Shown here one piece after another: positions 1 to 7,214 of a stretch of DNA of 25,840 nt. How positions within the stretch are numbered: the stretch's first letter is position 1; each line of letters begins with the position of its first letter. The stretch covers positions 1-25,840 of IMG/VR virus record IMGVR_UViG_3300002835_000971; one strand, 5' to 3'. This DNA is from a virus. The notes beneath the pieces were generated by a model. That model was not told the DNA's origin. It did not search any database and saw nothing but the letters and a program-made list of their open reading frames with translations. The translations under genes and the position numbers were made by a program.

Positions 1-599
1 GTTTCATCAACGATTGACCATGTAACGATTTGACCCATGCCTTTCATTGTGCCATTGCGTGGGAAGTTCAACAACATAATGAATGATGAGAACAATTGCA
101 TACCTTCTGTAAATGCTGAGAACACGGCAATATGTTTGGCTGTATTTTGTTTTGTAGAATTTTGATCCGAAATATCTAACACATAATCGTGTTTCTGTTT
201 CATTGCATCATACTCTAAAAATTGATTATACATGGTATCTGGTAGACCCAATGTTTCTATGAGGTGTGAATAGGCCGCAATGTGTAGTGCTTCACGAGCC
301 GCAAAGCCTAATAACATCATGCGAACTTCTGGTTGTGGGAAATATGGTAGATAATTCTTTACATATCCACCTGCCACATCCACATCACCTTGTGTGAAGA
401 AACGGAAGATGTGTGTAAGAAATTGTTTCTCACTTGGTGTCAATCTATTCTTCCAATCTTTTACATCTTCCAACATTGGAACTTCGGTATGCAACCAATG
501 AATCTGTTCGTGTTTTAACCATGCTTCATATGCCCATGGATAGTGAAAGGGTTTAAAACTCTGTCTTTCATGCATTAAGTTGCTTTTTATTTTTACCAT
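1..599 (-). CDS. nrdB: Ribonucleoside-diphosphate reductase class I, beta subunit (partial, C-terminus outside window)
   Basis: This is the radical-generating subunit that works with NrdA to reduce ribonucleoside diphosphates to deoxy forms in the cytoplasm. I translated about 199 codons from the ATG at 597-599. The di-iron fold is recognisable: the first acidic ligand lies in QGDVDVAGGY. The segment EALHIAAY matches the E115-x-x-H118-x-x-x-Y122 spacing of E. coli NrdB, so the tyrosyl-radical residue is present. A later helix EGMQLFSSF fits the second ligand set. The gene runs off the left edge, so the C-terminal tail that docks on NrdA is not visible. It starts three bases after the nrdA stop, which indicates co-transcription. 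Family assignment is secure; only completeness is unknown. Confidence 0.95.
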   Translation of the reverse strand, partial: MVKIKSNLMHERQSFKPFHYPWAYEAWLKHEQIHWLHTEVPMLEDVKDWKNRLTPSEKQFLTHIFRFFTQGDVDVAGGYVKNYLPYFPQPEVRMMLLGFAAREALHIAAYSHLIETLGLPDTMYNQFLEYDAMKQKHDYVLDISDQNSTKQNTAKHIAVFSAFTEGMQLFSSFIMLLNFPRNGTMKGMGQIVTWSIVDE

Positions 600-602
600 T
601 TT

Positions 603-2399
603 TTATCCTTCGCATGCTAGGCAAACTTCTTCAGATGCCAATTGTTTTAGGTCGATTTCTTCTATTACTTGTCTTTCAATTTTCTTGGCGACTTTATCAG
701 CCTTTGCCAATTTTTCACTACGACAATAATATAATGTTTTTAATCCTTGTTTCCATGCCTGATAGTGAACCGCATGGAGATATTTTACATTAACATCTGG
801 TCTAAAAAAGAGATTGATAGACTGCGCTTGGTCAATGTAACTTTGTCTGTTAGCTGCATGGTCCACAATCCATCTTTGGTCGATTTCCATTGAGGTTTTA
901 TACACATCTTTTTGCCATTCATCAAGAAAGTCGAGGTGTTGAATACTTCCGTCATTTGCGATGATTGATGACCAAATCTCATTGTAGTCGAGCTTTTTGT
1001 CTGCATCACATTTCTCCTTAATAATCTTATCCAGATATTTGTTTTTATTCAAATGTGAACCACTTAATGTGTCCTGTCTGTATGCGTTAGCTCTAAATGG
1101 CTCAACAGAAGGAGAGGTATTACCCATGATGATTGATGAACTAGCATTAGGAGCAATAGCAAGCATATGTGAAAACCTTTGGCCTGTGCCTTTGGCATCA
1201 GGTGCTTCACCTCTTTGTTTTCCTAGATATATGTTTGCTTGATCCAAATACGCTCTGATGTGCTTAAACATTTTCAAATTTGCGCCTGTTGCTTGTGCTG
1301 ATTCCCACGGAATATTATTTTTTTGTAGATAAGCATGATAACCTAAAGCACCAATGCCAATACTTCTTTCCATTGTAGCAGAGTATTTTGCTCGTTGAAC
1401 GGTGTCTGGTGCATTATCAATAAAATACTGTAATACATTGTCAAGCATTTCTGCTACATCACGAAGGAATAATGGGTCATCTTTCCATTCGTCATAGTAT
1501 TCTAAATTGACCGATGAAAGGCAACATACGGCTGTTCTCTCTTTATCTGTTGGTAAAATAATTTCACTACACAAATTAGATTGTTTAATTGATAGTCCAA
1601 GTTTCTTTTGAAACTCTGGCATCATACGATTACTTGTGTCGATGAAATGTAAATATGGTTCGCCTGTTTGCATACGAATTTCTAAAATTCTTTGCCACAT
1701 TTCACGAGCAGGAATTGTATCACGCACCTCACCACTATGAGGATCTTTGAGTTCCCATGTATCATCTGCATCGGGTTCTAACATACACTTTTCAATCAAT
1801 CGCATGAAATCATCTGTGATGTTAATGCCATGGTGCAAATTCTGGCAACGCATGTTTTGGTCACCAGTTGGTTTACGCATCTCTAAAAAAATAAGAATAT
1901 CAGGATGGGAAACATCAAGATAAGCGGCGTAAGAACCTCTGCGAGTCCTACCTTGCCGGTAAGCGAGAGAAGAAGCGTCATAAGTGCGTAGATGAGGCAT
2001 AACCCCAACACTTTTGTCATCAGCTGAACGAATACCAATACCGATTCCAACACCACCTCCTAGCATTGATAACCAGTTAACTTCCGCCAAACAATCAACC
2101 AACCCTTCCGCAGAATCATCCAAATATGGAAGAAAACATGAAATAGGAAGACCACGCTTAGACCGACCAAAAGATAAAATGGGAGTAGAATAAGAAAGCC
2201 AATGTCGAGAGCTATACTCATATAACCTTTGCGAGTGTTCACTAGACGACCCAAAATGTTTAGAGACATATGCAAACCTTTCTTGTGGAGAGGTTTCGTC
2301 CTCTCTCATATAACTTTCTTTTAACCTTTTAATTCCTAATTCATCAAACAGATTATCCCGAGAATAGTCGACCTTGATGCCATGAACGATATCAGACAT
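603..2399 (-). CDS. nrdA: Ribonucleoside-diphosphate reductase class I, alpha (catalytic) subunit, compact form
   Basis: This is the catalytic subunit (598 aa). Visible residues in order are C88 (LPISCFLPYL), the loop cysteine C277 flanked by N275 and E279 (SNLCSEI), C292 as partner of C88, the PNASSS turn, the radical-transfer pair Y557-Y558 (KTLYYCRSE), and a C-terminal CxxC (C593, C596) that re-reduces the active site. E. coli and T4 NrdA have roughly 750-760 residues and an N-terminal ATP-cone. Here C88 lies very early and no ATP-cone sequence is seen, so dATP feedback on overall activity is probably absent. GGAG precedes the ATG at a good distance. It sits between thyX and nrdB in one dNTP-supply operon. 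Function is near certain; loss of regulation is inferred from length. Confidence 0.97.
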   Translation of the reverse strand: MSDIVHGIKVDYSRDNLFDELGIKRLKESYMREDETSPQERFAYVSKHFGSSSEHSQRLYEYSSRHWLSYSTPILSFGRSKRGLPISCFLPYLDDSAEGLVDCLAEVNWLSMLGGGVGIGIGIRSADDKSVGVMPHLRTYDASSLAYRQGRTRRGSYAAYLDVSHPDILIFLEMRKPTGDQNMRCQNLHHGINITDDFMRLIEKCMLEPDADDTWELKDPHSGEVRDTIPAREMWQRILEIRMQTGEPYLHFIDTSNRMMPEFQKKLGLSIKQSNLCSEIILPTDKERTAVCCLSSVNLEYYDEWKDDPLFLRDVAEMLDNVLQYFIDNAPDTVQRAKYSATMERSIGIGALGYHAYLQKNNIPWESAQATGANLKMFKHIRAYLDQANIYLGKQRGEAPDAKGTGQRFSHMLAIAPNASSSIIMGNTSPSVEPFRANAYRQDTLSGSHLNKNKYLDKIIKEKCDADKKLDYNEIWSSIIANDGSIQHLDFLDEWQKDVYKTSMEIDQRWIVDHAANRQSYIDQAQSINLFFRPDVNVKYLHAVHYQAWKQGLKTLYYCRSEKLAKADKVAKKIERQVIEEIDLKQLASEEVCLACEG

Positions 2400-2419
2400 G
2401 TATAATACTCCAAATTTTA

Positions 2420-3091
2420 TTATTGTTTTTCTACAAACTCTTTCGCCATCGGAAATACTTTGGCGATTACTTCAGCACATTTCTGTGCTATTTGCATGTG
2501 TTCTTTCTGTGTGCCGTTTGCGGAACGGAGTTGTATGTAGTGTATCCAACTACGCAATGTTCCGTTCATATACAAACGAGAAACTGTGTTGCCTTCTGGC
2601 AGGACTGCTCTGGCTTGTTCTTTTGCGATACCTTTTGCGACTGCCCAATTATAAACTTCTATGGCGTGTGCAACGAGTTCTTTTTGTTTAAACATCCATT
2701 CATCACTAATTAAGGCCTGACCCAATGTACCATCTAATTCAATACTGTTTTGTCTATTTTTTGGGTCTTGTAATCTTGCTTCTCTGAGAACAAAGGCCAA
2801 GTCTTTGGTTGGGTCTGCGTATCGTTGTGAAAATTCTTGGAAAGAAAAACTACGATGACGCAACATTTGTCTTGCTATATCCCTTGTGGTTTCGATTTCT
2901 AAACACATGTTCACCATTTCAAGTGGCGACCAATGTTGATTCTTGATGAGATAACGAATTAACTTCTCACTTGTATCTTTATTCGATTGATTGCCAGGGT
3001 TCGACACCCTTGCACAAAAAGCAACCAACTCGGTTGTGTTTTCTGCGAAATACTCCGCAGGCTGTGAATAACTAATCAACTCAACCTTCAT
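2420..3091 (-). CDS. thyX: Flavin-dependent thymidylate synthase
   Basis: ThyX methylates dUMP to dTMP using methylene-tetrahydrofolate and reduced FAD, and needs no DHFR-coupled ThyA. The 223-aa length is typical. The diagnostic ThyX motif RHRx7S is present as R78-H79-R80 to S88 (RHRSFSFQEFS), followed by QRYA. A C-terminal stretch (LRSWIHYIQLRS) fits the second substrate-binding helix. It lies between primase (1-base gap) and nrdA (20-base gap), so it forms part of a nucleotide-synthesis block. T4 itself carries a ThyA-type enzyme (td), so the ThyX choice separates this phage from T4 and resembles many aquatic phages. Confidence is high because the signature motif is intact. Confidence 0.96.
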   Translation of the reverse strand: MKVELISYSQPAEYFAENTTELVAFCARVSNPGNQSNKDTSEKLIRYLIKNQHWSPLEMVNMCLEIETTRDIARQMLRHRSFSFQEFSQRYADPTKDLAFVLREARLQDPKNRQNSIELDGTLGQALISDEWMFKQKELVAHAIEVYNWAVAKGIAKEQARAVLPEGNTVSRLYMNGTLRSWIHYIQLRSANGTQKEHMQIAQKCAEVIAKVFPMAKEFVEKQ

Positions 3092-3092
3092 A

Positions 3093-4124
3093 TTAAACCT
3101 TCTTCCACATATTGAATTTTAACTGCGCCTCAATGCCTCTGAATGTGTTACTACTTATAATTTCTTCTATCTCATCCTGAGACTTTCCGGATAAAATAAT
3201 TTCATTTATATCTTTTCCGCCGATAGTATCAGGCCATATTACTACATCATACTTCAACCCGATTGCATTTTGCATCATCTTTACAATTTCTTTGTTACGG
3301 GGTTCATTGTCAAAGATTAAAACTATTTTATCTGATGAAATGGCATCGGCACATAAAACCAAATTGGCGTCACCAGAAGCAATACAATTTTTGAGAAATA
3401 GACTGTCAACAGGACCTTCAACAATTTTCACAGTTTGATTTAAGTCAACTCTGTCCATACCAAAAATTAATTTGTCCTGCGAATCATTAGTTCGCAATGT
3501 GATATATCGGAGTGTTTTGTCACCAGTTTCTAATGCACGACCAGAAACTGCAATTAACTCATTATACTCATCATAAAATGGGATTACAAGCCTTGCATCA
3601 TCAACGATTGTTTTACCATGATTTGGTACTAAGGTATCACAGAATTGTTTGTAATGAGGTGTGAATAATAATTTGCTTAATATATTAGAAGGAATCTGCC
3701 TTTTAACACAATATACTAAACAAAAATGTCCACTTGGGAGTTTGTCAACCCATTCTGCGTGTTCGAATACTTTTTGTTTGTCGAGTTTATCAAATCTCGG
3801 CGAGGGTATGTTGAGGATTGTGTTCGCACTACGGGTGTTATTGGTTTCACCTGATTTATATTTTTCGAGGACAAATTCCTTGTATAAAGATTCGTCAACG
3901 GCCTTAATGAAGTTTCCAACACTTATACTTACTCCGCAGTTATGGCAACGATAGAATAGATTGTTGCCTTTAGGAAATACATAACCTCTTGCCTTTGTTT
4001 TGTTCTTTTGAGAATCACCACAAATAGGGCAAGAGAAATTCCAAAGGTAATCTTTCTTCTGTTTGAAATTACGCAAACGGGAAGAAATTAACCTTACATA
4101 CTTAGATTCAATAGGAAGAGACAT
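3093..4124 (-). CDS. T4 gp61-type DNA primase
   Basis: This primase probably makes RNA primers for lagging-strand synthesis, acting with a replicative helicase encoded elsewhere. The 343-aa protein has an N-terminal zinc ribbon with C32, C35, C60 and C63 (CPICGD and CHNCG). A TOPRIM catalytic domain follows: the EGPVDSLFLKNC segment carries E236 and D240, and IFDNEPRN contains the second acidic cluster near D272. A later KDINE segment fits the third acidic position. The combination EGPxDSLFL plus DNEPRN is what I associate with T4 gp61 and marine T4-like phages. The gene begins 40 bases after the preceding membrane-protein gene, and that gap shows no clear promoter. Its position between lysis and nucleotide genes is unlike T4 gene order. 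Confidence 0.92.
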   Translation of the reverse strand: MSLPIESKYVRLISSRLRNFKQKKDYLWNFSCPICGDSQKNKTKARGYVFPKGNNLFYRCHNCGVSISVGNFIKAVDESLYKEFVLEKYKSGETNNTRSANTILNIPSPRFDKLDKQKVFEHAEWVDKLPSGHFCLVYCVKRQIPSNILSKLLFTPHYKQFCDTLVPNHGKTIVDDARLVIPFYDEYNELIAVSGRALETGDKTLRYITLRTNDSQDKLIFGMDRVDLNQTVKIVEGPVDSLFLKNCIASGDANLVLCADAISSDKIVLIFDNEPRNKEIVKMMQNAIGLKYDVVIWPDTIGGKDINEIILSGKSQDEIEEIISSNTFRGIEAQLKFNMWKKV

Positions 4125-4164
4125 AGATTCATAATATAACAGATTTCACAGAAAAATGCAACTA

Positions 4165-4602
4165 CTATTTTAAAAGTTTACCTAACATAGTCAAATCGAC
4201 ATTGCCAATTAACCAACCTAAGGCAAGTGCGCCGCCTAAAATCATCCACTTATACTTTTCAATCTCAGCCAACATTTCAGGTATACGACCTTTATCTTGT
4301 TGTTTGTGATTCATTAAGTCATTACGAAGAGCATCAATACGAGCAGAAATATGTCTTTCTACTTGGTCAATTCGGTCATGTAAGTCTTTAATATCGTTTT
4401 TCACTTCTGCTTCTACTTTCTCATGTTGTTCATGTCTCTGTTCATGTAAAGTAATCATTTGCATGATGTTTACATTTAGTTCCTGTATCTTTGCAATTGA
4501 TTCAGAAAGTTTTTCACAAAGACGGTCGGTCTGCTCAACATCTTTGCCAAGCAGACCAACTTTCAATTCTAATTCGTGAACTTTTTGTTCGTCAGGTAAC
4601 AT
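4165..4602 (-). CDS. Coiled-coil protein with C-terminal membrane anchor
   Basis: I do not recognise a named family. The 145-aa protein is almost entirely heptad-rich and charged from about residue 5 to 112. It ends in one hydrophobic segment (about residues 116-134, WMILGGALALGWLIG) and a short tail. This layout, a coiled coil followed by one C-terminal transmembrane helix, resembles the shorter XhlA-type haemolysin/lysis accessory proteins of other phages, but length and sequence are not close enough to name it. It overlaps the preceding signal-peptide protein by one base and is the last gene of the run that holds holin and endolysin. A role in lysis timing or membrane attachment is therefore plausible but inferred only from context. 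Confidence 0.8.
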   Translation of the reverse strand: MLPDEQKVHELELKVGLLGKDVEQTDRLCEKLSESIAKIQELNVNIMQMITLHEQRHEQHEKVEAEVKNDIKDLHDRIDQVERHISARIDALRNDLMNHKQQDKGRIPEMLAEIEKYKWMILGGALALGWLIGNVDLTMLGKLLK

Positions 4603-4808
4603 TACTTCTTCTTTTCAGGAACCGGAGTGCCTTCTAACTTCTTATGCACTTTAATTTTTTTACATTCTTGCACAGGTTTGCCATCTTTACCCTTTACAAC
4701 TTGGCCTTTGGCATCTACCTTGTTTTTACAAACTTCTTTTATTTCTGCTTCAGCCATAGATGATACTGCAAAGAGTGACAACATTGAGGCAACGATTAAT
4801 TTTTTCAT
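4602..4808 (-). CDS. Small exported Lys-rich protein of unknown function
   Basis: This 68-aa protein starts with a clear signal peptide (MKKLIVASMLSLFAVSSMAEA), with likely cleavage after an AxA-type site near residue 20. The mature part is short, has two cysteines (EVCKNK and QECKKI) and is very rich in lysine, so it should be a small basic periplasmic protein, possibly with one disulfide. I chose the ATG at 4806-4808 over upstream in-frame codons because GGAAG sits just before it and the signal peptide begins there. Its start overlaps the stop of the holin candidate as ATGA, showing translational coupling. No family is recognised. Position suggests a lysis or envelope role, without direct proof. 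Confidence 0.82.
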   Translation of the reverse strand: MKKLIVASMLSLFAVSSMAEAEIKEVCKNKVDAKGQVVKGKDGKPVQECKKIKVHKKLEGTPVPEKKK

Positions 4809-5029
4809 TTTTGTTCTTCCTTTTTGGCAAATTTTTCGGAGGCGGTAAAACCTAATCCAGCAATTACAAGATATATCATAGAATCGAATAGTGATGGAGT
4901 TATTTTGTAACCATAAACATCGGCAACAAATCCAAAGGCACATAATAAAAATGCCAACATAGTTATAACTCTTTTACTACTGACGGTACCATTATGTCCA
5001 TCAGATAACAAACTATTCAACCAGTTCAT
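4805..5029 (-). CDS. Putative holin (two transmembrane segments)
   Basis: The 74-aa protein has a short polar N-terminus (MNWLNSLLSDG), a first hydrophobic helix at about residues 22-40, a short linker, a second helix at about residues 48-63, and a charged Lys/Glu tail (KFAKKEEQK). Small size, two helices, a charged C-terminus and direct adjacency to the GH19 endolysin are the usual signs of a class II-like holin, which would open the inner membrane for the endolysin. Its ATG overlaps the endolysin stop codon by one base. It is unlike T4 gpT, which has one helix and a large periplasmic domain. No specific family is recognised, so the holin call rests on topology and neighbours. Confidence 0.7.
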   Translation of the reverse strand: MNWLNSLLSDGHNGTVSSKRVITMLAFLLCAFGFVADVYGYKITPSLFDSMIYLVIAGLGFTASEKFAKKEEQK

Positions 5030-5658
5030 TAATGACCGCCCATTACATGTAGAGCGTGTTCATAATGTTTAATGCGGTCTTCCAAACCAATGTAACCACC
5101 ATTGATTCTGCGTGTTAATTCTTTAATGTCACCTGTATCTGCCCATTTATTGAGATTGTTTGATTCCCAAAACCAACAAGCAGACTGTGCTGCACCTTCA
5201 AATGTGGCAAGGTATTCTGGTACTTGTTCAACAGGTGTTTCAATACTATCTGCAAATGCTTGATAGTTGTTCTTACCAGTCAGTTGAATTAAACCACGAC
5301 CGCAATATCTCCATCCATCACCAGAAGCTTCATCGCCATTACCCATGCGACTTGCATAAACTTTGTTTGCAATAGCTTCTTGTTTGTTTGGCAATGATGC
5401 ATATTGTTTTGCAATTTCATCATTTGGAAAATACTTTGGAAAAATCTTGCGTAGTGTTTCCGCACGATAATTCAAATTCTCTTTCAATGCAGTAAAACCA
5501 CCAGATTCGTGAGCGCATTGTGCAATAAAGGCGGCAATGCGTTGTGGTGTATTAATTTCGTAGTCGGGCAATAACTGTGCCAATGCACGATGCCAGTGGT
5601 CGACATACGGATTTTTTGGCAATAGTTGTTTTAGTTGGTCGAGTGTCAATTGGGTCAT
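5029..5658 (-). CDS. Endolysin, glycoside hydrolase family 19 (chitinase-like muramidase)
   Basis: The enzyme is expected to cut peptidoglycan glycan strands during lysis. GH19 features are clear in the 209-aa sequence. The catalytic acid is E51 in CAHESGGF, a second acidic residue is E60 in LKENLNYRAETL, and the substrate-cleft motif GRGLIQLTGKNNY follows at about residues 120-132. Downstream lie the WFWESNNLNKWAD segment and the conserved RRINGGYIGL segment near residues 184-193. There is no signal peptide or membrane anchor, so export should depend on the neighbouring holin. Length is normal for single-domain phage GH19 endolysins and no separate cell-wall-binding domain is visible. T4 uses a different lysozyme fold, so this lysis gene is of non-T4 type. 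Confidence 0.94.
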   Translation of the reverse strand: MTQLTLDQLKQLLPKNPYVDHWHRALAQLLPDYEINTPQRIAAFIAQCAHESGGFTALKENLNYRAETLRKIFPKYFPNDEIAKQYASLPNKQEAIANKVYASRMGNGDEASGDGWRYCGRGLIQLTGKNNYQAFADSIETPVEQVPEYLATFEGAAQSACWFWESNNLNKWADTGDIKELTRRINGGYIGLEDRIKHYEHALHVMGGH

Positions 5659-5667
5659 TTGTTTTCC

Positions 5668-5877
5668 TTAAGCAAGTGCGGATACCACAGAAATAGCGGC
5701 ATTGATTGCAATGTTTAAATTTTCTTTATATTGTAGTTCTTCTGCGTTCATTGAAACGGCTTTCTCTACTTCCAATCCTTCTAGCAATGATTTATATTCT
5801 GTGGCACTAATTTGTCCTGCATTGTATAAAGATGTATATTCTTCATATGATTGTGCAATTTGTTGTAAGTGGTTCAT
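5668..5877 (-). CDS. Small helical protein of unknown function in lysis cassette
   Basis: The 69-aa product begins MNHLQQIAQSYEEY and appears to be two amphipathic helices followed by a mildly hydrophobic C-terminal stretch (about residues 54-69, NIAINAAISVVSALA). That stretch is too short and weak for a confident membrane helix but could associate with a membrane. I recognise no family. It is probably real because it fills the space between the endolysin and a lipoprotein gene exactly, and its start overlaps the upstream stop as ATGA. A minor lysis-accessory role is only a guess from position. Confidence 0.75.
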   Translation of the reverse strand: MNHLQQIAQSYEEYTSLYNAGQISATEYKSLLEGLEVEKAVSMNAEELQYKENLNIAINAAISVVSALA

Positions 5878-6281
5878 TTTGGTTTCTTTCCAATCACTTT
5901 TTGAGCGACTTCAGCAGAGCGACTAATTTGTTGTAACTTGAGTTTGCAAAATGTTTCAGATACATTAGGATTTTTGACATATTGTTCTTTTCCTTGTTTT
6001 GTAAGTTCAACTAAATTACCTGCTAATTTAGCCGTATCTTCATTGCGAGGAATATTAACTGCGAAATTTCTCAATTCAACTGCGGTATTATACAGGTCAT
6101 CCGCATTTTGTTTCGATTTAATAGGGTCTTTACAATCTTCTACCGAAAGTTCTGCTTTAGTTCTAACCTTATTCACCATGGCATATTCATTACTATCATA
6201 ACCTGCCATCAAGTATGCATCTATCAAAGCACAACCAGATAAAGAAGAAATAACGATTAATGATACAATAAGTTTTTTCAT
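5874..6281 (-). CDS. Predicted outer-membrane or periplasmic lipoprotein
   Basis: The 135-aa protein has a textbook lipoprotein signal: MKKLIV, a hydrophobic core, and lipobox LSGC with the lipidated cysteine near residue 17. The mature part is mostly helical and charged, with two further cysteines (EDCKDP and ETFCKL), and ends in a basic KKPK tail. It overlaps both neighbours by ATGA junctions. Being a lipoprotein inside a lysis cassette makes it a candidate second o-spanin-like or envelope-disruption factor. However, it lacks the short proline-rich character of Rz1 and the neighbouring 89-aa lipoprotein is a better spanin match. Function unknown. Confidence 0.82.
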   Translation of the reverse strand: MKKLIVSLIVISSLSGCALIDAYLMAGYDSNEYAMVNKVRTKAELSVEDCKDPIKSKQNADDLYNTAVELRNFAVNIPRNEDTAKLAGNLVELTKQGKEQYVKNPNVSETFCKLKLQQISRSAEVAQKVIGKKPK

Positions 6282-6547
6282 TTAATACTGTCCGATATTT
6301 GTTTTTGTTGTTTATGCCACTCTATCCACGCATCAATCTTTAATTTACATTCGTGATACTGTGTATAGTTTTCTACCACAACTTCAATTACCTTACTTAA
6401 CTTTGTTTCGTTTTCTTGTGTTTGTTTTAAATCTGGACATGCCTGTTGCATTTCTTCAGGAACACTAGGAAAATCCATCTTAACTGGTATTGATTTTAGA
6501 CAACCAGTTAATAAAATTACAGGTAGCAAAAGAAATAATTTTTTCAC
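6278..6547 (-). CDS. Outer-membrane spanin-like lipoprotein (Rz1-like)
   Basis: The 89-aa protein starts with a lipoprotein signal (MKKLFLLLPVILLTGC; lipobox LTGC, Cys16). Next comes FPSVPEEMQQACPDLKQ, with the prolines and cysteine often seen in Rz1-type o-spanins, and then a helical segment with a second cysteine (YHECKLK). The o-spanin would sit in the outer membrane and bind the inner-membrane partner to fuse the membranes at the end of lysis. The start is GTG at 6545-6547, supported by GAGGAG five bases upstream and by the signal peptide beginning there. It overlaps the stop of the i-spanin candidate, the arrangement expected of a spanin pair. Assignment is by architecture, not by a search. 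Confidence 0.72.
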   Translation of the reverse strand: MKKLFLLLPVILLTGCLKSIPVKMDFPSVPEEMQQACPDLKQTQENETKLSKVIEVVVENYTQYHECKLKIDAWIEWHKQQKQISDSIK

Positions 6548-7005
6548 TTCTTCTCCTCTTTCACAGGAGTTTTTGCTGCCTGATTTAAAATCTGAATTGA
6601 TTCTGGTGTGACTTCACACTTCGCATCAATAATTTTTTCAACTTCTTTAATCTTTTCTTTAATAATTATTTCCTGTTCTTTGACAATTTTTACTTTGTCA
6701 CGATAAACAGTTTGAATTTGTGTATTAACTTCTTTTGATTTTTCTTCAGCAAGTCTAACTTGTTCTTGGTATCTCTGAGATTCTGCAATCCATTCTTGTG
6801 ATGCAAAGTTATAACCTTCTAAGAACAAACCAATGACAAATAAAATTCCTGCAACGGCTTTAACGATATTACCATATGCACTAATAAATGGAATTTTAGA
6901 TGCAAAACCACCTACTACTAATCCAATAACACCTGCAAAGAAAATTGCATGAATTACATATGCAATCCAAGCTGCGGGTATAAAAGAAAGAAATAAGTAA
7001 CTCAT
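6544..7005 (-). CDS. Inner-membrane spanin-like protein with several N-terminal membrane helices
   Basis: The 153-aa protein has hydrophobic segments at about residues 4-32 and 47-62 (two or three helices). A long periplasmic coiled coil follows from about 68 to 125 (EEKSKEVNTQIQ, KEKIKEVEKIID). It ends with DAKCEVTPESIQILNQAA, which matches the C-x-x-x-P...LLNxA ending common in Rz-like i-spanins; the cysteine could form a disulfide with its partner. It lies immediately upstream of the lipoprotein with a 4-base overlap. Classic i-spanins have one N-terminal helix, so the multi-helix anchor is unusual. It could alternatively be an unrelated membrane protein with a coiled coil. Confidence 0.7.
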   Translation of the reverse strand: MSYLFLSFIPAAWIAYVIHAIFFAGVIGLVVGGFASKIPFISAYGNIVKAVAGILFVIGLFLEGYNFASQEWIAESQRYQEQVRLAEEKSKEVNTQIQTVYRDKVKIVKEQEIIIKEKIKEVEKIIDAKCEVTPESIQILNQAAKTPVKEEKK

Positions 7006-7214
7006 TTTTTCCTTGTAAACATTTTAAACGGAATAATTTTTTTCTTAGTCATTTTCTTTACACCTGGCTCACCTTGTGAACCAACACCAAGACCTGCCAC
7101 TTTGCCATCGCCAACATTGTTGACTGGTGCATCTTCTTGTATAGGTTTGCAGACCATATCGGTTGAACACCAATAATAACCTACACCACATTCTTTTTTA
7201 AATTCGTTTGCCAT
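7002..7214 (-). CDS. Small Cys-containing basic protein, unknown function
   Basis: The 70-aa protein opens MANEFKKECGVGYYWCSTD, with three cysteines at residues 9, 16 and 22. The pattern C-G-x-G-Y-Y-W-C-x5-C resembles short cysteine motifs that recur in hypothetical proteins of marine T4-like phages. A Gly/Val-rich linker follows, then a strongly basic tail (KKMTKKKIIPF...RKK). No signal peptide or transmembrane segment is seen. It overlaps the i-spanin candidate by ATGA and follows the PA14-like gene with no gap. Function unknown; it may be a minor virion protein given the structural genes directly upstream. Confidence 0.75.
   Translation of the reverse strand: MANEFKKECGVGYYWCSTDMVCKPIQEDAPVNNVGDGKVAGLGVGSQGEPGVKKMTKKKIIPFKMFTRKK

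Noticed and set aside
997-1242. Plus-strand open frames across the window, such as 997-1242, 5938-6201, 8782-9021, 9438-9782 and 14232-14558
   Set aside because: Each lies opposite a well-supported minus-strand gene, has no good ribosome binding site that I could see, and gives unnatural composition (Cys, Phe, Leu or Ser runs).
4809-4943. N-terminal extension of the signal-peptide protein up to 4943
   Set aside because: The extension is Cys- and Trp-rich, lies inside the holin candidate gene, and the signal peptide and GGAAG place the start at 4808.
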